Shown here in pieces: positions 1 through 13,568 of a stretch of 64,000 nt of DNA. The notes under the pieces are model-generated. The model was not told the DNA's origin and searched no databases. It worked only from the letters and a program-made list of their open reading frames with translations. Source of the DNA: Pythium myriotylum (lineage: Eukaryota > Oomycota > Peronosporomycetes > Pythiales > Pythiaceae); NCBI GenBank assembly GCA_023091665.1, contig JALJCQ010000008.1, positions 1 to 64,000 on the forward strand, given 5' to 3'. How positions within the stretch are numbered: position 1 is the first letter of the stretch; each line of letters begins with the position of its first letter. Position numbers and translations under genes: made by a program.

Positions 1-3000
1 CCAGAGGGTCTGTGCAGCTGAGCATTCCCAGACGATGTGGTACACGATCCGCCGCCAGCCCGTAGTTCCAAACCTTGGATGGTACTCGCGGCAGTCCCAG
101 GCTGAAGACCGCAGCGAGGAAGTCGGTTCGTGAGGTCGCGTCCATCGTCTGCCATAGCCCGAAGGCACTGAACAATTGACGCAGTCGGACCCAGAGGGTC
201 TGTGCAGCTGAGCATTCCCAGACGATGTGGTACACCGATCCGCCGCCAGCCCGTAGTTCCCAAACCTTGGATGGTACTCGCGGCAGTCCCAGGCTGAAGA
301 CCGCAGCGAGGAAGTCGTTCGTGAGGTCAGCGTCCCATCGTCTGCCATAGCCCGAAGGCACTGAACAATTGACGCAGTCGGACTCCAGAGGGTCTGTGCA
401 GCTGAGCATTCCCAGACGATGTGGTACACCGATCCGCCGCCAGCCCGTAGTTCCCAAACCTTGGATGGTACTCGCGGCAGTCCCAGGCTGAAGACCGCAG
501 CGAGGAAGTCGGTTCGTGAGGGTCGCGTCCATCGTCTGCCATAGCCCGAAGGCACTGAACAATTGACGCAGTCGGACCCAGAGGGTCTGTGCAGCTGAGC
601 ATTCCCAGACGATGTGGTACACCGATCCGCCGCCAGCCCGTAGTTCCCAACCTTGGATGGTACTCGCGCAGTCCAGGCTGAAGACCGCAGCGAGGAAGTC
701 GGTTCGTGAGGTCGCGTCCATCGTCTGCCATAGCCCGAAGGCACTGAACAATTGACGCAGTCGGACCCAGAGGGTCTGTGCAGCTGAGCATTCCCAGACG
801 ATGTGGTACACCGATCCGCCGCCAGCCCGTAGTTCCCAAACCTTGGATGGTACTCGCGGCAGTCCAGGCTGAAGACCGCAGCGAGGAAGTCGGTTCGTGA
901 GGTCGCGTCCATCGTCTGCCATAGCCCGAAGGCACTGAACAATTGACGCAGTCGGACCCAGAGGGTCTGTGCAGCTGAGCATTCCCAGACGATGTGGTAC
1001 ACCGATCCGCCGCCAGCCCGTAGTTCCCAAACCTTGGATGGTACTCGCGGCAGTCCCAGGCTGAAGACCGCAGCGAGGAAGTCGGTTCGTGAGGTCGCGT
1101 CCATCGTCTGCCATAGCCCGAAGGCACTGAACAATTGACGCAGTCGGACCCAGAGGGTCTGTGCAGCTGAGCATTCCCAGACGATGTGGTACACCGATCC
1201 GCCGCCAGCCCGTAGTTCCCAAACCTTGGATGGTACTCGCGGCAGTCCCAGGCTGAAGACCGCAGCGAGGAAGTCGGTTCGTGAGGTCGCGTCCATCGTC
1301 TGCCATAGCCCGAAGGCACTGAACAATTGACGCAGTCGGACCCAGAGGGTCTGTGCAGCTGAGCATTCCCAGACGATGTGGTACACCGATCCGCCGCCAG
1401 CCCGTAGTTCCCAAACCTTGGATGGTACTCGCGGCAGTCCCAGGCTGAAGACCGCAGCGAGGAAGTCGGTTCGTGAGGTCGCGTCCATCGTCTGCCATAG
1501 CCCGAAGGCACTGAACAATTGACGCAGTCGGACCCAGAGGGTCTGTGCAGCTGAGCATTCCCAGACGATGTGGTACACCGATCCGCCGCCAGCCCGTAGT
1601 TCCCAAACCTTGGATGGTACTCGCGGCAGTCCCAGGCTGAAGACCGCAGCGAGGAAGTCGGTTCGTGAGGTCGCGTCCATCGTCTGCCATAGCCCGAAGG
1701 CACTGAACAATTGACGCAGTCGGACCCAGAGGGTCTGTGCAGCTGAGCATTCCCAGACGATGTGGTACACCGATCCGCCGCCAGCCCGTAGTTCCCAAAC
1801 CTTGGATGGTACTCGCGGCAGTCCCAGGCTGAAGACCGCAGCGAGGAAGTCGGTTCGTGAGGTCGCGTCCATCGTCTGCCATAGCCCGAAGGCACTGAAC
1901 AATTGACGCAGTCGGACCCAGAGGGTCTGTGCAGCTGAGCATTCCCAGACGATGTGGTACACCGATCCGCCGCCAGCCCGTAGTTCCAAACCTTGGATGG
2001 TACTCGCGGCAGTCCCAGGCTGAAGACCGCAGCGAGGAAGTCGGTTCGTGAGGTCGCGTCCATCGTCTGCCATAGCCCGAAGGCACTGAACAATTGACGC
2101 AGTCGGACCCAGAGGGTCTGTGCAGCTGAGCATTCCCAGACGATGTGGTACACCGATCCGCCGCCAGCCCGTAGTTCCCAAACCTTGGATGGTACTCGCG
2201 GCAGTCCCAGGCTGAAGACCGCAGCGAGGAAGTCGGTTCGTGAGGTCGCGTCCATCGTCTGCCATAGCCGAAGGCACTGAACAATTGACGCAGTCGGACC
2301 CAGAGGGTCTGTGCAGCTGAGCATTCCAGACGATGTGGTACACCGATCCGCCGCCAGCCCGTAGTTCCCAAACCTTGGATGGTACTCGCGGCAGTCCCAG
2401 GCTGAAGACCGCAGCGAGGAAGTCGGTTCGTGAGGTCGCGTCCATCGTCTGCCATAGCCCGAAGGCACTGAACAATTGACGCAGTCGGACCCAGAGGGTC
2501 TGTGCAGCTGAGCATTCCCAGACGATGTGGTACACCGATCCGCCGCCAGCCCGTAGTTCCCAAACCTTGGATGGTACTCGCGGCAGTCCCAGGCTGAAGA
2601 CCGCAGCGAGGAAGTCGGTTCGTGAGGTCGCGTCCATCGTCTGCCATAGCCCGAAGGCACTGAACAATTGACGCAGTCGGACCCAGAGGGTCTGTGCAGC
2701 TGAGCATTCCCAGACGATGTGGTACACCGATCCGCCGCCAGCCCGTAGTTCCCAAACCTTGGATGGTACTCGCGGCAGTCCCAGGCTGAAGACCGCAGCG
2801 AGGAAGTCGGTTCGTGAGGTCGCGTCCATCGTCTGCCATAGCCCGAAGGCACTGAACAATTGACGCAGTCGGACCCAGAGGGTCTGTGCAGCTGAGCATT
2901 CCCAGACGATGTGGTACACCGATCCGCCGCCAGCCCGTAGTTCCCAAACCTTGGATGGTACTCGCGGCAGTCCCAGGCTGAAGACCGCAGCGAGGAAGTC

Positions 3001-6000
3001 GGTTCGTGAGGTCGCGTCCATCGTCTGCCATAGCCCGAAGGCACTGAACAATTGACGCAGTCGGACCCAGAGGGTCTGTGCAGCTGAGCATTCCCAGACG
3101 ATGTGGTACACCGATCCGCCGCCAGCCCGTAGTTCCCAACCTTGGATGGTACTCGCGGCAGTCCCAGGCTGAAGACCGCAGCGAGGAAGTCGGTTCGTGA
3201 GGTCGCGTCCATCGTCTGCCATAGCCCGAAGGCACTGAACAATTGACGCAGTCGGACCCAGAGGGTCTGTGCAGCTGAGCATTCCCAGACGATGTGGTAC
3301 ACCGATCCGCCGCCAGCCCGTAGTTCCAAACCTTGGATGGTACTCGCGGCAGTCCCAGGCTGAAGACCGCAGCGAGGAAGTCGGTTCGTGAGGTCGCGTC
3401 CATCGTCTGCCATAGCCCGAAGGCACTGAACAATTGACGCAGTCGGACCCAGAGGGTCTGTGCAGCTGAGCATTCCCAGACGATGTGGTACACCGATCCG
3501 CCGCCAGCCCGTAGTTCCCAAACCTTGGATGGTACTCGCGGCAGTCCCAGGCTGAAGACCGCAGCGAGGAAGTCGGTTCGTGAGGTCGCGTCCATCGTCT
3601 GCCATAGCCCGAAGGCACTGAACAATTGACGCAGTCGGACCCAGAGGGTCTGTGCAGCTGAGCATTCCCAGACGATGTGGTACACCGATCCGCCGCCAGC
3701 CCGTAGTTCCCAAACCTTGGATGGGTACTCGCGGCAGTCCCAGGCTGAAGACCGCAGCGAGGAAGTCGGTTCGTGAGGTCGCGTCCATCGTCTGCCATAG
3801 CCCGAAGGCACTGAACAATTGACGCAGTCGGACCCAGAGGGTCTGTGCAGCTGAGCATTCCCAGACGATGTGGTACACCGATCCGCCGCCAGCCCGTAGT
3901 TCCCAAACCTTGGATGGTACTCGCGGCAGTCCCAGGCTGAAGACCGCAGCGAGGAAGTCGGTTCGTGAGGTCGCGTCCATCGTCTGCCATAGCCCGAAGG
4001 CACTGAACAATTGACGCAGTCGGACCCAGAGGGTCTGTGCAGCTGAGCATTCCCAGACGATGTGGTACACCGATCCGCCGCCAGCCCGTAGTTCCCAAAC
4101 CTTGGATGGTACTCGCGGCAGTCCCAGGCTGAAGACCGCAGCGAGGAAGTCGGTTCGTGAGGTCGCGTCCATCGTCTGCCATAGCCCGAAGGCACTGAAC
4201 AATTGACGCAGTCGGACCCAGAGGGTCTGTGCAGCTGAGCATTCCCAGACAAACCCTTGGATGGTACTCGCGGCAGTCCCAGGTGAAAGACCGCAGCGAC
4301 GACAAGTGCGGTTCGTGAGGTCCGCGTCCATCGATCTGCCATAGCCGAAGGCACTGAACAATTGACGCAGTCGGACCCAGAGGCGTATGTGCAGCAGAGC
4401 ACTCCCAAGGACGATGTGGTACACACGATCCTGCCGCCACAGCCCGTACGTTCCCAAACCTTGGATGGTACTCGCGGCAGGTCCCAGGCTGAAGACCGCA
4501 GCGAGGAAGTCGGTTCGTGAGGTCGCGTCCATCGTCTGCCATAGCCCGAAGGCACTGAACAATTGACGCAGTCGGACCCAGAGGGTCTGTGCAGCTGAGC
4601 ATTCCCAGACGATGTGGTACACCGATCCGCCGCCAGCCCGTAGTTCCCAAACCTTGGATGGTACTCGCGGCAGTCCCAGGCTGAAGACCGCAGCGAGCGA
4701 AGTCGGTTCGTGAGGTCGCGTCATCGTCCTGCCATAGCCCGAAGGCACTGAACAATTGACGCAGTCGGACCCAGAGGGTCTGTGCAGCCTGAGCATTCCC
4801 AGACGATGTGGTACACCGATCTGCCGCCAGCCCGTAGTTCCCAAACCTTGGATGGTACTCGCGGCAGTCCCAGGCTGAAGACCGCAGCGAGGAAGTCGGT
4901 TCGTGAGGTCGCGTCCATCGTCTGCCATAGCCCGAAGGCACTGAACAATTGACGCAGTCGGACCCAGAGGGTCTGTGCAGCTGAGCATTCCCAGACGATG
5001 TGGTACACCGATCTGCCGCCAGCCCGTAGTTCCCAAACCTTGGATGGTACTCGCGGCAGTCCCAGGCTGAAGACCGCAGCGAGGAAGTCGGTTCGTGAGG
5101 TCGCGTCCATCGTCTGCCATAGCCCGAAGGCACTGAACAATTGACGCAGTCGGACCCAGAGGGTCTGTGCAGCTGAGCATTCCCAGACGATGTGGTACAC
5201 CGATCTGCCGCCAGCCCGTAGTTCCCAAACCTTGGATGGTACTCGCGGCAGTCCCAGGCTGAAGACCGCAGCGAGGAAGTCGGTTCGTGAGGTCGCGTCC
5301 ATCGTCTGCCATAGCCCGAAGGCACTGAACAATTGACGCAGTCGGACCCAGAGGGTCTGTGCAGCTGAGCATTCCCAGACGATGTGGTACACCGATCTGC
5401 CGCCAGCCCGTAGTTCCCAAACCTTGGATGGTACTCGCGGCAGTCCCAGGCTGAAGACCGCAGCGACGGAAGTCGGTTCGTGAGGTCGCGTCCATCGTCT
5501 GCCATAGCCCGAAGGCACTGAACAATTGACGCAGTCGGACCCAGAGGGTCTGTGCAGCTGAGGCATTCCCAGACGATGTGGTACACCGATCTGCCGCCAG
5601 CCCGTAGTTCCCAAACCTTGGATGGTACTCGCGGCAGTCCCAGCTGAAGACCGCAGCGAGGAAGTCGGTTCGTGAGGTCGCGTCCATCGTCTGCCATAGC
5701 CCGAAGGCACTGAACAATTGACGCAGTCGGACCCAGAGGGTCTGTGCAGCTGAGCATTCCCAGACGATGTGGTACACCGATCCGCCGCCAGCCGTAGTTC
5801 CCAAACCTTGGATGGTACTCGCGGCAGTCCCAGGCTGAAGACCGCAGCGAGGAAGTCGGTTCGTGAGGTCGCGTCCATCGTCTGCCATAGCCCGAAGGCA
5901 CTGAACAATTGACGCAGTCGGACCCAGAGGGTCTGTGCAGCTGAGCATTCCCAGACGATGTGGTACACCGATCCTGCCGCCAGCCCGTAGTTCCCAAACC

Positions 6001-9000
6001 TTGGATGGTACTCGCGGCAGTCCCAGGCTGAAGACCGCACGCGAGGAAGTCGGTTCGTGAGGTCGCGTCCATCGTCTGCCATAGCCCGAAGGCACTGAAC
6101 AATTGACGCAGTCGGACCCAGAGGGTCTGTGCAGCTGAGCATTCCCAGACGATGTGGTACACCGATCTGCCGCCAGCCCGTAGTTCCCAAACCTTGGATG
6201 GTACTCGCGGCAGTCCCAGGCTGAAGACCGCAGCGACGAAGTCGGTTCGTGAGGTCGCGTCCATCGTCTGCCCATAGCCCGAAGGCACTGAACAATTGAC
6301 GCAGTCGGACCCAGAGGGTCTGTGCAGCTGAGCATTCCCAGACGATGTGGTACACCGATTGCCGCCAGCCCGTAGTTCCCAAACCTTGGATGGTACTCGC
6401 GGCAGTCCCAGGCTGAAGACCGCAGCGAGGAAGTCGGTTCGTGAGGTCGCGTCCATCGTCTGCCATAGCCCGAAGGCACTGAACAATTGACGCAGTCGGA
6501 CCCAGAGGGTCTGTGCAGCTGAGCATTCCCAGACGATGTGGTACACCGATCCGCCGCCAGCCCGTAGTTCCCAAACCTTGGATGGTACTCGCGGCAGTCC
6601 CAGGCTGAAGACCGCAGCGAGGAAGGTCGGTTCGTGAGGTCGCGTCCATCGTCTGCCATAGCCCGAAGGCACTGAACAATTGACGCAGTCGGACCCAGAG
6701 GGTCTGTGCAGCTGAGCATTCCCAGACGATGTGGTACACCGATCCGCCGCCAGCCCGTAGTTCCCAAACCTTGGATGGTACTCGCGGCAGTCCCAGGCTG
6801 AAGACCGCAGCGAGGAAGTCGGTTCGTGAGGGTCGCGTCCATCGTCTGCCATAGCCCGAAGGCACTGAACAATTGACGCAGTCGGACCCAGAGGGTCTGT
6901 GCAGCTGAGCATTCCCAGACGATGTGGTACACCGATCCGCCGCCAGCCCGTAGTTCCCCAAACCTTGGATGGTACTCGCGGCAGTCCCAGGCTGAAGACC
7001 GCAGCGAGGAAGTCGGTTCGTGAGGTCGCGTCCATCGTCTGCCATAGCCCGAAGGCACTGAACAATTGACGCAGTCGGACCCAGAGGGTCTGTGCAGCTG
7101 AGCATTTCCCAGACGATGTGGGTACACCGATCCGCCGCCAGCCCGTAGTTCCCAAACCTTGGATGGTACTCGCGGCAGTCCCAGGCTGAAGACCGCAGCG
7201 AGGAAGTCGGTTCGTGAGGTCGCGTCCATCGTCTGCCATAGCCCGAAGGCACTGAACAATTGACGCAGTCGGACCCAGAGGGTCTGTGCAGCTGAGCATT
7301 CCCAGACGATGTGGTACACCGATCCGCCGCCAGCCCGTAGTTCCCAAACCTTGGATGGTACTCGCGGCAGTCCCAGGCTGAAGACCGCAGCGAGGAAGTC
7401 GGTTCGTGAGGTCGCGTCCATCGTCTGCCATAGCCCGAAGGCACTGAACAATTGACGCAGTCGGACCCAGAGGGTCTGTGCAGCTGAGCATTCCCAGACG
7501 ATGTGGTACACCGATCCGCCGCCAGCCCGTAGTTCCCAAACCTTGGATGGTACTCGCGGCAGTCCCAGGCTGAAGACCGCAGCGAGGAAGTCGGTTCGTG
7601 AGGTCGCGTCCATCGTCTGCCATAGCCCGAAGGCACTGAACAATTGACGCAGTCGGACCCAGAGGGTCTGTGCAGCTGAGCATTCCCAGACGATGTGGTA
7701 CACCGATCCGCCGCCAGCCCGTAGTTCCCAAACCTTGGATGGTACTCGCGGCAGTCCCAGGCTGAAGACCGCAGCGAGGAAGTCGGTTCGTGAGGTCGCG
7801 TCCATCGTCTGCCATAGCCCGAAGGCACTGAACAATTGACGCAGTCGGACCCAGAGGGTCTGTGCAGCTGAGCATTCCCAGACGATGTGGTACACCGATC
7901 CGCCGCCAGCCCGTAGTTCCCAACCTTGGATGGTACTCGCGGCAGTCCCAGGCTGAAGACCGCAGCGAGGGAAGTCGGTTCGTGAGGTCGCGTCCATCGT
8001 CTGCCATAGCCCGAAGGCACTGAACAATTGACGCAGTCGGACCCAGAGGGTCTGTGCAGCTGAGCATTCCCAGACGATGTGGTACACCGATCCGCCGCCA
8101 GCCCGTAGTTCCCAAACCTTGGATGGTACTCGCGGCAGTCCCAGGCTGAAGACCGCAGCGAGGAAGTCGGTTCGTGAGGTCGCGTCCATCGTCCTGCCAT
8201 AGCCCGAAGGCACTGAACAATTGACGCAGTCGGACCCAGAGGGTCTGTGCAGCTGAGCATTCCCAGACGATGTGGTACACCGATCCGCCGCCAGCCCGTA
8301 GTTCCCAAACCTTGGATGGTACTCGCGGCAGTCCCAGGCTGAAGACCGCAGCGAGGAAGTCGGTTCGTGAGGTCGCGTCCATCGTCTGCCATAGCCCGAA
8401 GGCACTGAACAATTGACGCAGTCGGACCCAGAGGGTCTGTGCAGCTGAGCATTCCAGACGATGTGGTACACCGGATCCGCCGCCAGCCCGTAGTTCCCAA
8501 ACCTTGGATGGTACTCGCGGCAGTCCCAGGCTGAAGACCGCAGCGAGGAAGTCGGTTCGTGAGGGTCGCGTCCATCGTCTGCCATAGCCCGAAGGCACTG
8601 AACAATTGACGCAGTCGGACCCAGAGGGGTCTGTGCAGCTGAGCATTCCCAGACGATGTGGTACACCGATCCGCCGCCAGCCCGTAGTTCCCAAACCTTG
8701 GATGGTACTCGCGGCAGTCCCAGGCTGAAGACCGCAGCGAGGAAGTCGGTTCGTGAGGTCGCGTCCATCGTCTGCCATAGCCCGAAGGCAACTGAACAAT
8801 TGACGCAGTCGGACCCAGAGGGTCTGTGCAGCTGAGCATTCCCAGACGATGTGGTACACCGATCCGCCGCCAGCCCGTAGTTCCCAAACCTTGGATGGTA
8901 CTCGCGGCAGTCCCAGGCTGAAGACCGCAGCGAGGAAGTCGGTTCGTGAGGTCGCGTCCATCGTCTGCCATAGCCCGAAGGCACTGAACAATTGACGCAG

Positions 9001-12000
9001 TCGGACCCAGAGGGTCTGTGCAGCTGAGCATTCCCAGACGATGTGGTACACCGATCCGCCGCCAGCCCGTAGTTCCCAAACCTTGGATGGTACTCGCGGC
9101 AGTCCCAGGCTGAAGACCGCAGCGACGGAAGTCGGTTCGTGAGGTCGCGTCCATCGTCTGCCATAGCCCGAAGGCACTGAACAATTGACGCAGTCGGACC
9201 CAGAGGGTCTGTGCAGCTGAGCATTCCCAGACGATGTGGTACACCGATCCGCCGCCAGCCCGTAGTTCCCAAACCTTGGATGGTACTCGCGGCAGTCCCA
9301 GGCTGAAGACCGCAGCGAGGAAGTCGGTTCGTGAGGTCGCGTCCATCGTCTGCCATAGCCCGAAGGCACTGAACAATTGACGCAGTCGGACCCAGAGGGT
9401 CTGTGCAGCTGAGCATTCCCAGACGATGTGGTACACCGATCCGCCGCCAGCCCGTAGTTCCCAAACCTTGGATGGTACTCGCGGCAGTCCCCAGGCTGAA
9501 GACCGCAGCGAGGAAGTCGGTTCGTGAGGTCGCGTCCATCGTCTGCCATAGCCCGAAGGCACTGAACAATTGACGCAGTCGGACCCAGAGGGGTCTGTGC
9601 AGCTGAGCATTCCCAGACGATGTGGTACACCGATCCGCCGCCAGCCCGTAGTTCCCAAACCTTGGATGGTACTCGCGGCAGTCCCAGGCTGAAGACCGCA
9701 GCGAGGAAGTCGGTTCGTGAGGTCGCGTCCATCGTCTGCCATAGCCCGAAGGCACTGAACAATTGACGCAGTCGGACCCAGAGGGTCTGTGCAGCTGAGC
9801 ATTCCCAGACGATGTGGTACACCGATCCGCCGCCAGCCCGTAGTTCCCAAACCTTGGATGGTACTCGCGGCAGTCCCAGGCTGAAGACCGCAGCGAGGAA
9901 GTCGGTTCGTGAGGTCGCGTCCATCGTCTGCCATAGCCCGAAGGCACTGAACAATTGACGCAGTCGGACCCAGAGGGTCTGTGCAGCTGAGCATTCCCAG
10001 ACGATGTGGTACACCGATCCGCCGCCAGCCCGTAGTTCCCAAACCTTGGATGGTACTCGCGGCAGTCCCAGGCTGAAGACCGCAGCGACGAAGTCGGTTC
10101 GTGAGGTCGCGTCCATCGTCTGCCATAGCCCGAAGGCACTGAACAATTGACGCAGTCGGACCCAGAGGGTCTGTGCAGCTGAGCATTCCCAGACGATGTG
10201 GTACACCGATCCGCCGCCAGCCCGTAGTTCCCAAACCTTGGATGGTACTCGCGGCAGTCCCAGGCTGAAGACCGCAGCGAGAAGTCGGTTCGTGAGGTCG
10301 CGTCCATCGTCTGCCATAGCCCGAAGGCACTGAACAATTGACGCAGTCGGACCCAGAGGGTCTGTGCAGCTGAGCATTCCCAGACGATGTGGTACACCGA
10401 TCCGCCGCCAGCCCGTAGTTCCCAAACCTTGGATGGTACTCGCGGCAGTCCCAGGCTGAAGACCGCAGCGAGGAAGTCGGTTCGTGAGGTCGCGTCCATC
10501 GTCTGCCATAGCCCGAAGGCACTGAACAATTGACGCAGTCGGACCCAGAGGGTCTGTGCAGCTGAGCATTCCCAGACGATGTGGTACACCGATCTGCCGC
10601 CAGCCCGTAGTTCCCAAACCTTGGATGGTACTCGCGGCAGTCCCAGGCTGAAGACCGCAGCGAGGAAGTCGGTTCGTGAGGTCGCGTCCATCGTCTGCCA
10701 TAGCCCGAAGGCACTGAACAATTGACGCAGTCGGACCCAGAGGGTCTGTGCAGCTGAGCATTCCCAGACGATGTGGTACACCGATCCGCCGCCAGCCCGT
10801 AGTTCCCAAACCTTGGATGGTACTCGCGGCAGTCCCAGGCTGAAGACCGCAGCGAGGAAGTCGGTTCGTGAGGTCGCGTCCATCGTCTGCCATAGCCCGA
10901 AGGCACTGAACAATTGACGCAGTCGGACCCAGAGGGTCTGTGCAGCTGAGCATTCCCAGACGATGTGGTACACCGATCTGCCGCCAGCCCGTAGTTCCCA
11001 AACCTTGGATGGTACTCGCGGCAGTCCCAGGCTGAAGACCGCAGCGAGGAAGTCGGTTCGTGAGGTCGCGTCCATCGTCTGCCATAGCCCGAAGGCACTG
11101 AACAATTGACGCAGTCGGACCCAGAGGGGTCTGTGCAGCTGAGCATTCCCAGACGATGTGGTACACCGATCCGCCGCCAGCCCGTAGTTCCCAAACCTTG
11201 GATGGTACTCGCGGCAGTCCCAGGCTGAAGACCGCAGCGAGGAAGTCGGTTCGTGAGGTCGCGTCCATCGTCTGCCATAGCCCGAAGGCACTGAACAATT
11301 GACGCAGTCGGACCCAGAGGGTCTGTGCAGCTGAGCATTCCCAGACGATGTGGTACACCGATCCGCCGCCAGCCCGTAGTTCCCAAACCTTGGATGGTAC
11401 TCGCGGCAGTCCCCAGGCTGAAGACCGCAGCGAGGAAGTCGGTTCGTGAGGTCGCGTCCCATCGTCTGCCATAGCCCGAAGGCACTGAACAATTGACGCA
11501 GTCGGACCCAGAGGGTCTGTGCAGCTGAGCATTCCCAGACGATGTGGTACACCGATCTGCCGCCAGCCCGTAGTTCCCAAACCTTGGATGGTACTCGCGG
11601 CAGTCCCAGGCTGAAGACCGCAGCGAGGAAGTCGGTTCGTGAGGTCGCGTCCATCGTCTGCCATAGCCCGAAGGCACTGAACAATTGACGCAGTCGGACC
11701 CAGAGGGTCTGTGCAGCTGAGCATTCCCAGACGATGTGGTACACCGATCCGCCGCCAGCCCGTAGTTCCCAAACCTTGGATGGTACTCGCGGCAGTCCCA
11801 GGCTGAAGACCGCAGCGAGGAAGTCGGTTCGTGAGGTCGCGTCCATCGTCTGCCATAGCCCGAAGGCACTGAACAATTGACGCAGTCGGACCCAGAGGGT
11901 CTGTGCAGCTGAGCATTCCCAGACGATGTGGTACACCGATCCGCCGCCAGCCCGTAGTTCCCAAACCTTGGATGGTACTCGCGGCAGTCCCAGGCTGAAG

Positions 12001-13109
12001 ACCGCAGCGAGGAAGTCGGTTCGTGAGGTCGCGTCCATCGTCTGCCATAGCCCGAAGGCACTGAACAATTGGACGCAGTCGGACCCAGAGGGTCTGTGCA
12101 GCTGAGCATTCCCAGACGATGTGGTACACCGATCTGCCGCCAGCCCGTAGTTCCCAAACCTTGGATGGTACTCGCGGCAGTCCCAGGCTGAAGACCGCAG
12201 CGAGCGAAGTCGGTTCGTGAGGTCGCGTCCATCGTCTGCCATAGCCCGAAGGCACTGAACAATTGACGCAGTCGGACCCAGAGGGTCTGTGCAGCTGAGC
12301 ATTCCCAGACGATGTGGTACACCGATCTGCCGCCAGCCCGTAGTTCCCAAACCTTGGATGGTACTCGCGGCAGTCCCAGGCTGAAGACCGCAGCGACGAA
12401 GTCGGTTCGTGAGGTCGCGTCCATCGTCTGCCATAGCCCGAAGGCACTGAACAATTGACGCAGTCGGACCCAGAGGGTCTGTGCAGCTGAGCATTCCCAG
12501 ACGATGTGGTACAACCGATCCGCCGCCAGCCCGTAGTTCCCAAACCTTGGATGGTACTCGCGGCAGTCCCAGGCTGAAGACCGCAGCGAGGAAGTCGGTT
12601 CGTGAGGTCGCGTCCATCGTCTGCCATAGCCCGAAGGCACTGAACAATTGACGCAGTCGGACCCAGAGGGTCTGTGCAGCTGAGCATTCCCAGACGATGT
12701 GGTACACCGATCCGCCGCCAGCCCGTAGTTCCCAAACCTTGGATGGTACTCGCGGCAGTCCCAGGCTGAAGACCGCAGCGAGGAAGTCGGTTCGTGAGGT
12801 CGCGTCCATCGTCTGCCATAGCCCGAAGGCACTGAACAATTGACGCAGTCGGACCCAGAGGGTCTGTGCAGCTGAGCATTCCCAGACGATGTGGTACACC
12901 GATCCGCCGCCAGCCCGTAGTTCCCAAACCTTGGATGGTACTCGCGGCAGTCCCAGGCTGAAGACCGCAGCGAGGGAAGTCGGTTCGTGAGGTCGCGTCC
13001 ATCGTCTGCCATAGCCCGAAGGCACTGAACAATTGACGCAGTCGGACCCAGAGGGTCTGTGCAGCTGAGCATTCCCAGACGATGTGGTACACCGATCCGC
13101 CGCCAGCCC
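1..13109 (-). repeat. 192-bp satellite array, about 68 copies, derived from a non-LTR retrotransposon ORF
   Basis: The period is 192 bp, read from successive copies of the same word at 961, 1153 and 1345. The array is already running at base 1 and stops at about 13109, giving roughly 68 copies. Copies are nearly identical and differ mainly by single-base indels in short homopolymers and by a C/T variant (gatccgcc or gatctgcc). On the minus strand each unit is exactly 64 codons. One frame reads YHIVWECSAAQTLW, then FGLWQTMDAT and FLAAVFSLGLPRVPSKVW. The H-x-V-W-E-C-x-x-A-x-x-L-W pattern resembles the zinc-binding segment (zf-RVT) at the C-terminus of LINE reverse transcriptases. The other two minus frames also lack stops, so indels merely switch frame and very long false ORFs result (4232 and 2783 codons). 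I do not regard these as genes. The LINE origin is inferred from motif resemblance. Confidence 0.93.
4240..4470. repeat. Diverged and rearranged satellite unit
   Basis: Inside the otherwise uniform array this stretch lacks the segment between cccagac and the following aaccc, and carries many substitutions and insertions that are not homopolymer errors (for example ggcgtatgtgcagcagagc and cacagcccgtacg). It is either an old unit that escaped homogenisation or a low-quality assembly join. Confidence 0.7.
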
Positions 13110-13425
13110 CAGCGTGATAACTACGCCGGACGAGTTACGATCGTGGATGCCAATCTCATCACGGACTTCAAGCGGAGCTCAAATTATAGATGCCGTGAAC
13201 CTAAGCAATGAACATGCATTTAAATACCTCCCCAAGACACCATTAGAATATTCGACGAGCTTACCGGTAACAAGTTGCCTACATGGACATCGTAGGTATA
13301 TAGAGACTCGGTGACAATCACATACGAATATTTGGATCACCTATTGATCATTTTCAACTACCCTGCTGGGTTTCCCAGCCACAAGCTCACCGCAGGTGGT
13401 TGCACCACGAATAAGCGACAAAAAA
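13110..13425. repeat. hAT-associated dispersed repeat, fragment
   Basis: This block matches 55080-55440 in several stretches: the words ataactacgccg, tacgatcgtggatg and ctcatcacggact occur in the same order in both, as do a gctgggt..cccggccac-type stretch and the shared word ttgcaccacgaat. At 55 kb the same sequence lies directly downstream of a hAT transposase, so this is probably the 3' remnant of a related hAT copy whose transposase has been lost. It abuts the end of the satellite array without a spacer. Confidence 0.7.
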
Positions 13426-13568
13426 ATAAATTACCGCACCATATCCGACATAGATGGATGAGGTCTTTTTGTGTGGATACCAAACTTCGCGCTCTTATCA
13501 AAATGGATATGGAGGTCATTCTAAATCGATTTACATGCTCTTCATTGCTCTGCATTCGCCGACTTACC

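Noticed and set aside
327..13072. Giant minus-strand ORFs of 4232 and 2783 codons
   Set aside because: They are read-through of the satellite: the unit length is a multiple of three and all three frames are open, so indels only switch between three repeated peptides. There are no start context, domains or introns of a real giant gene.
1..13109. CRISPR-like array
   Set aside because: Repeats are contiguous 192-bp units with no variable spacers; it is a satellite.
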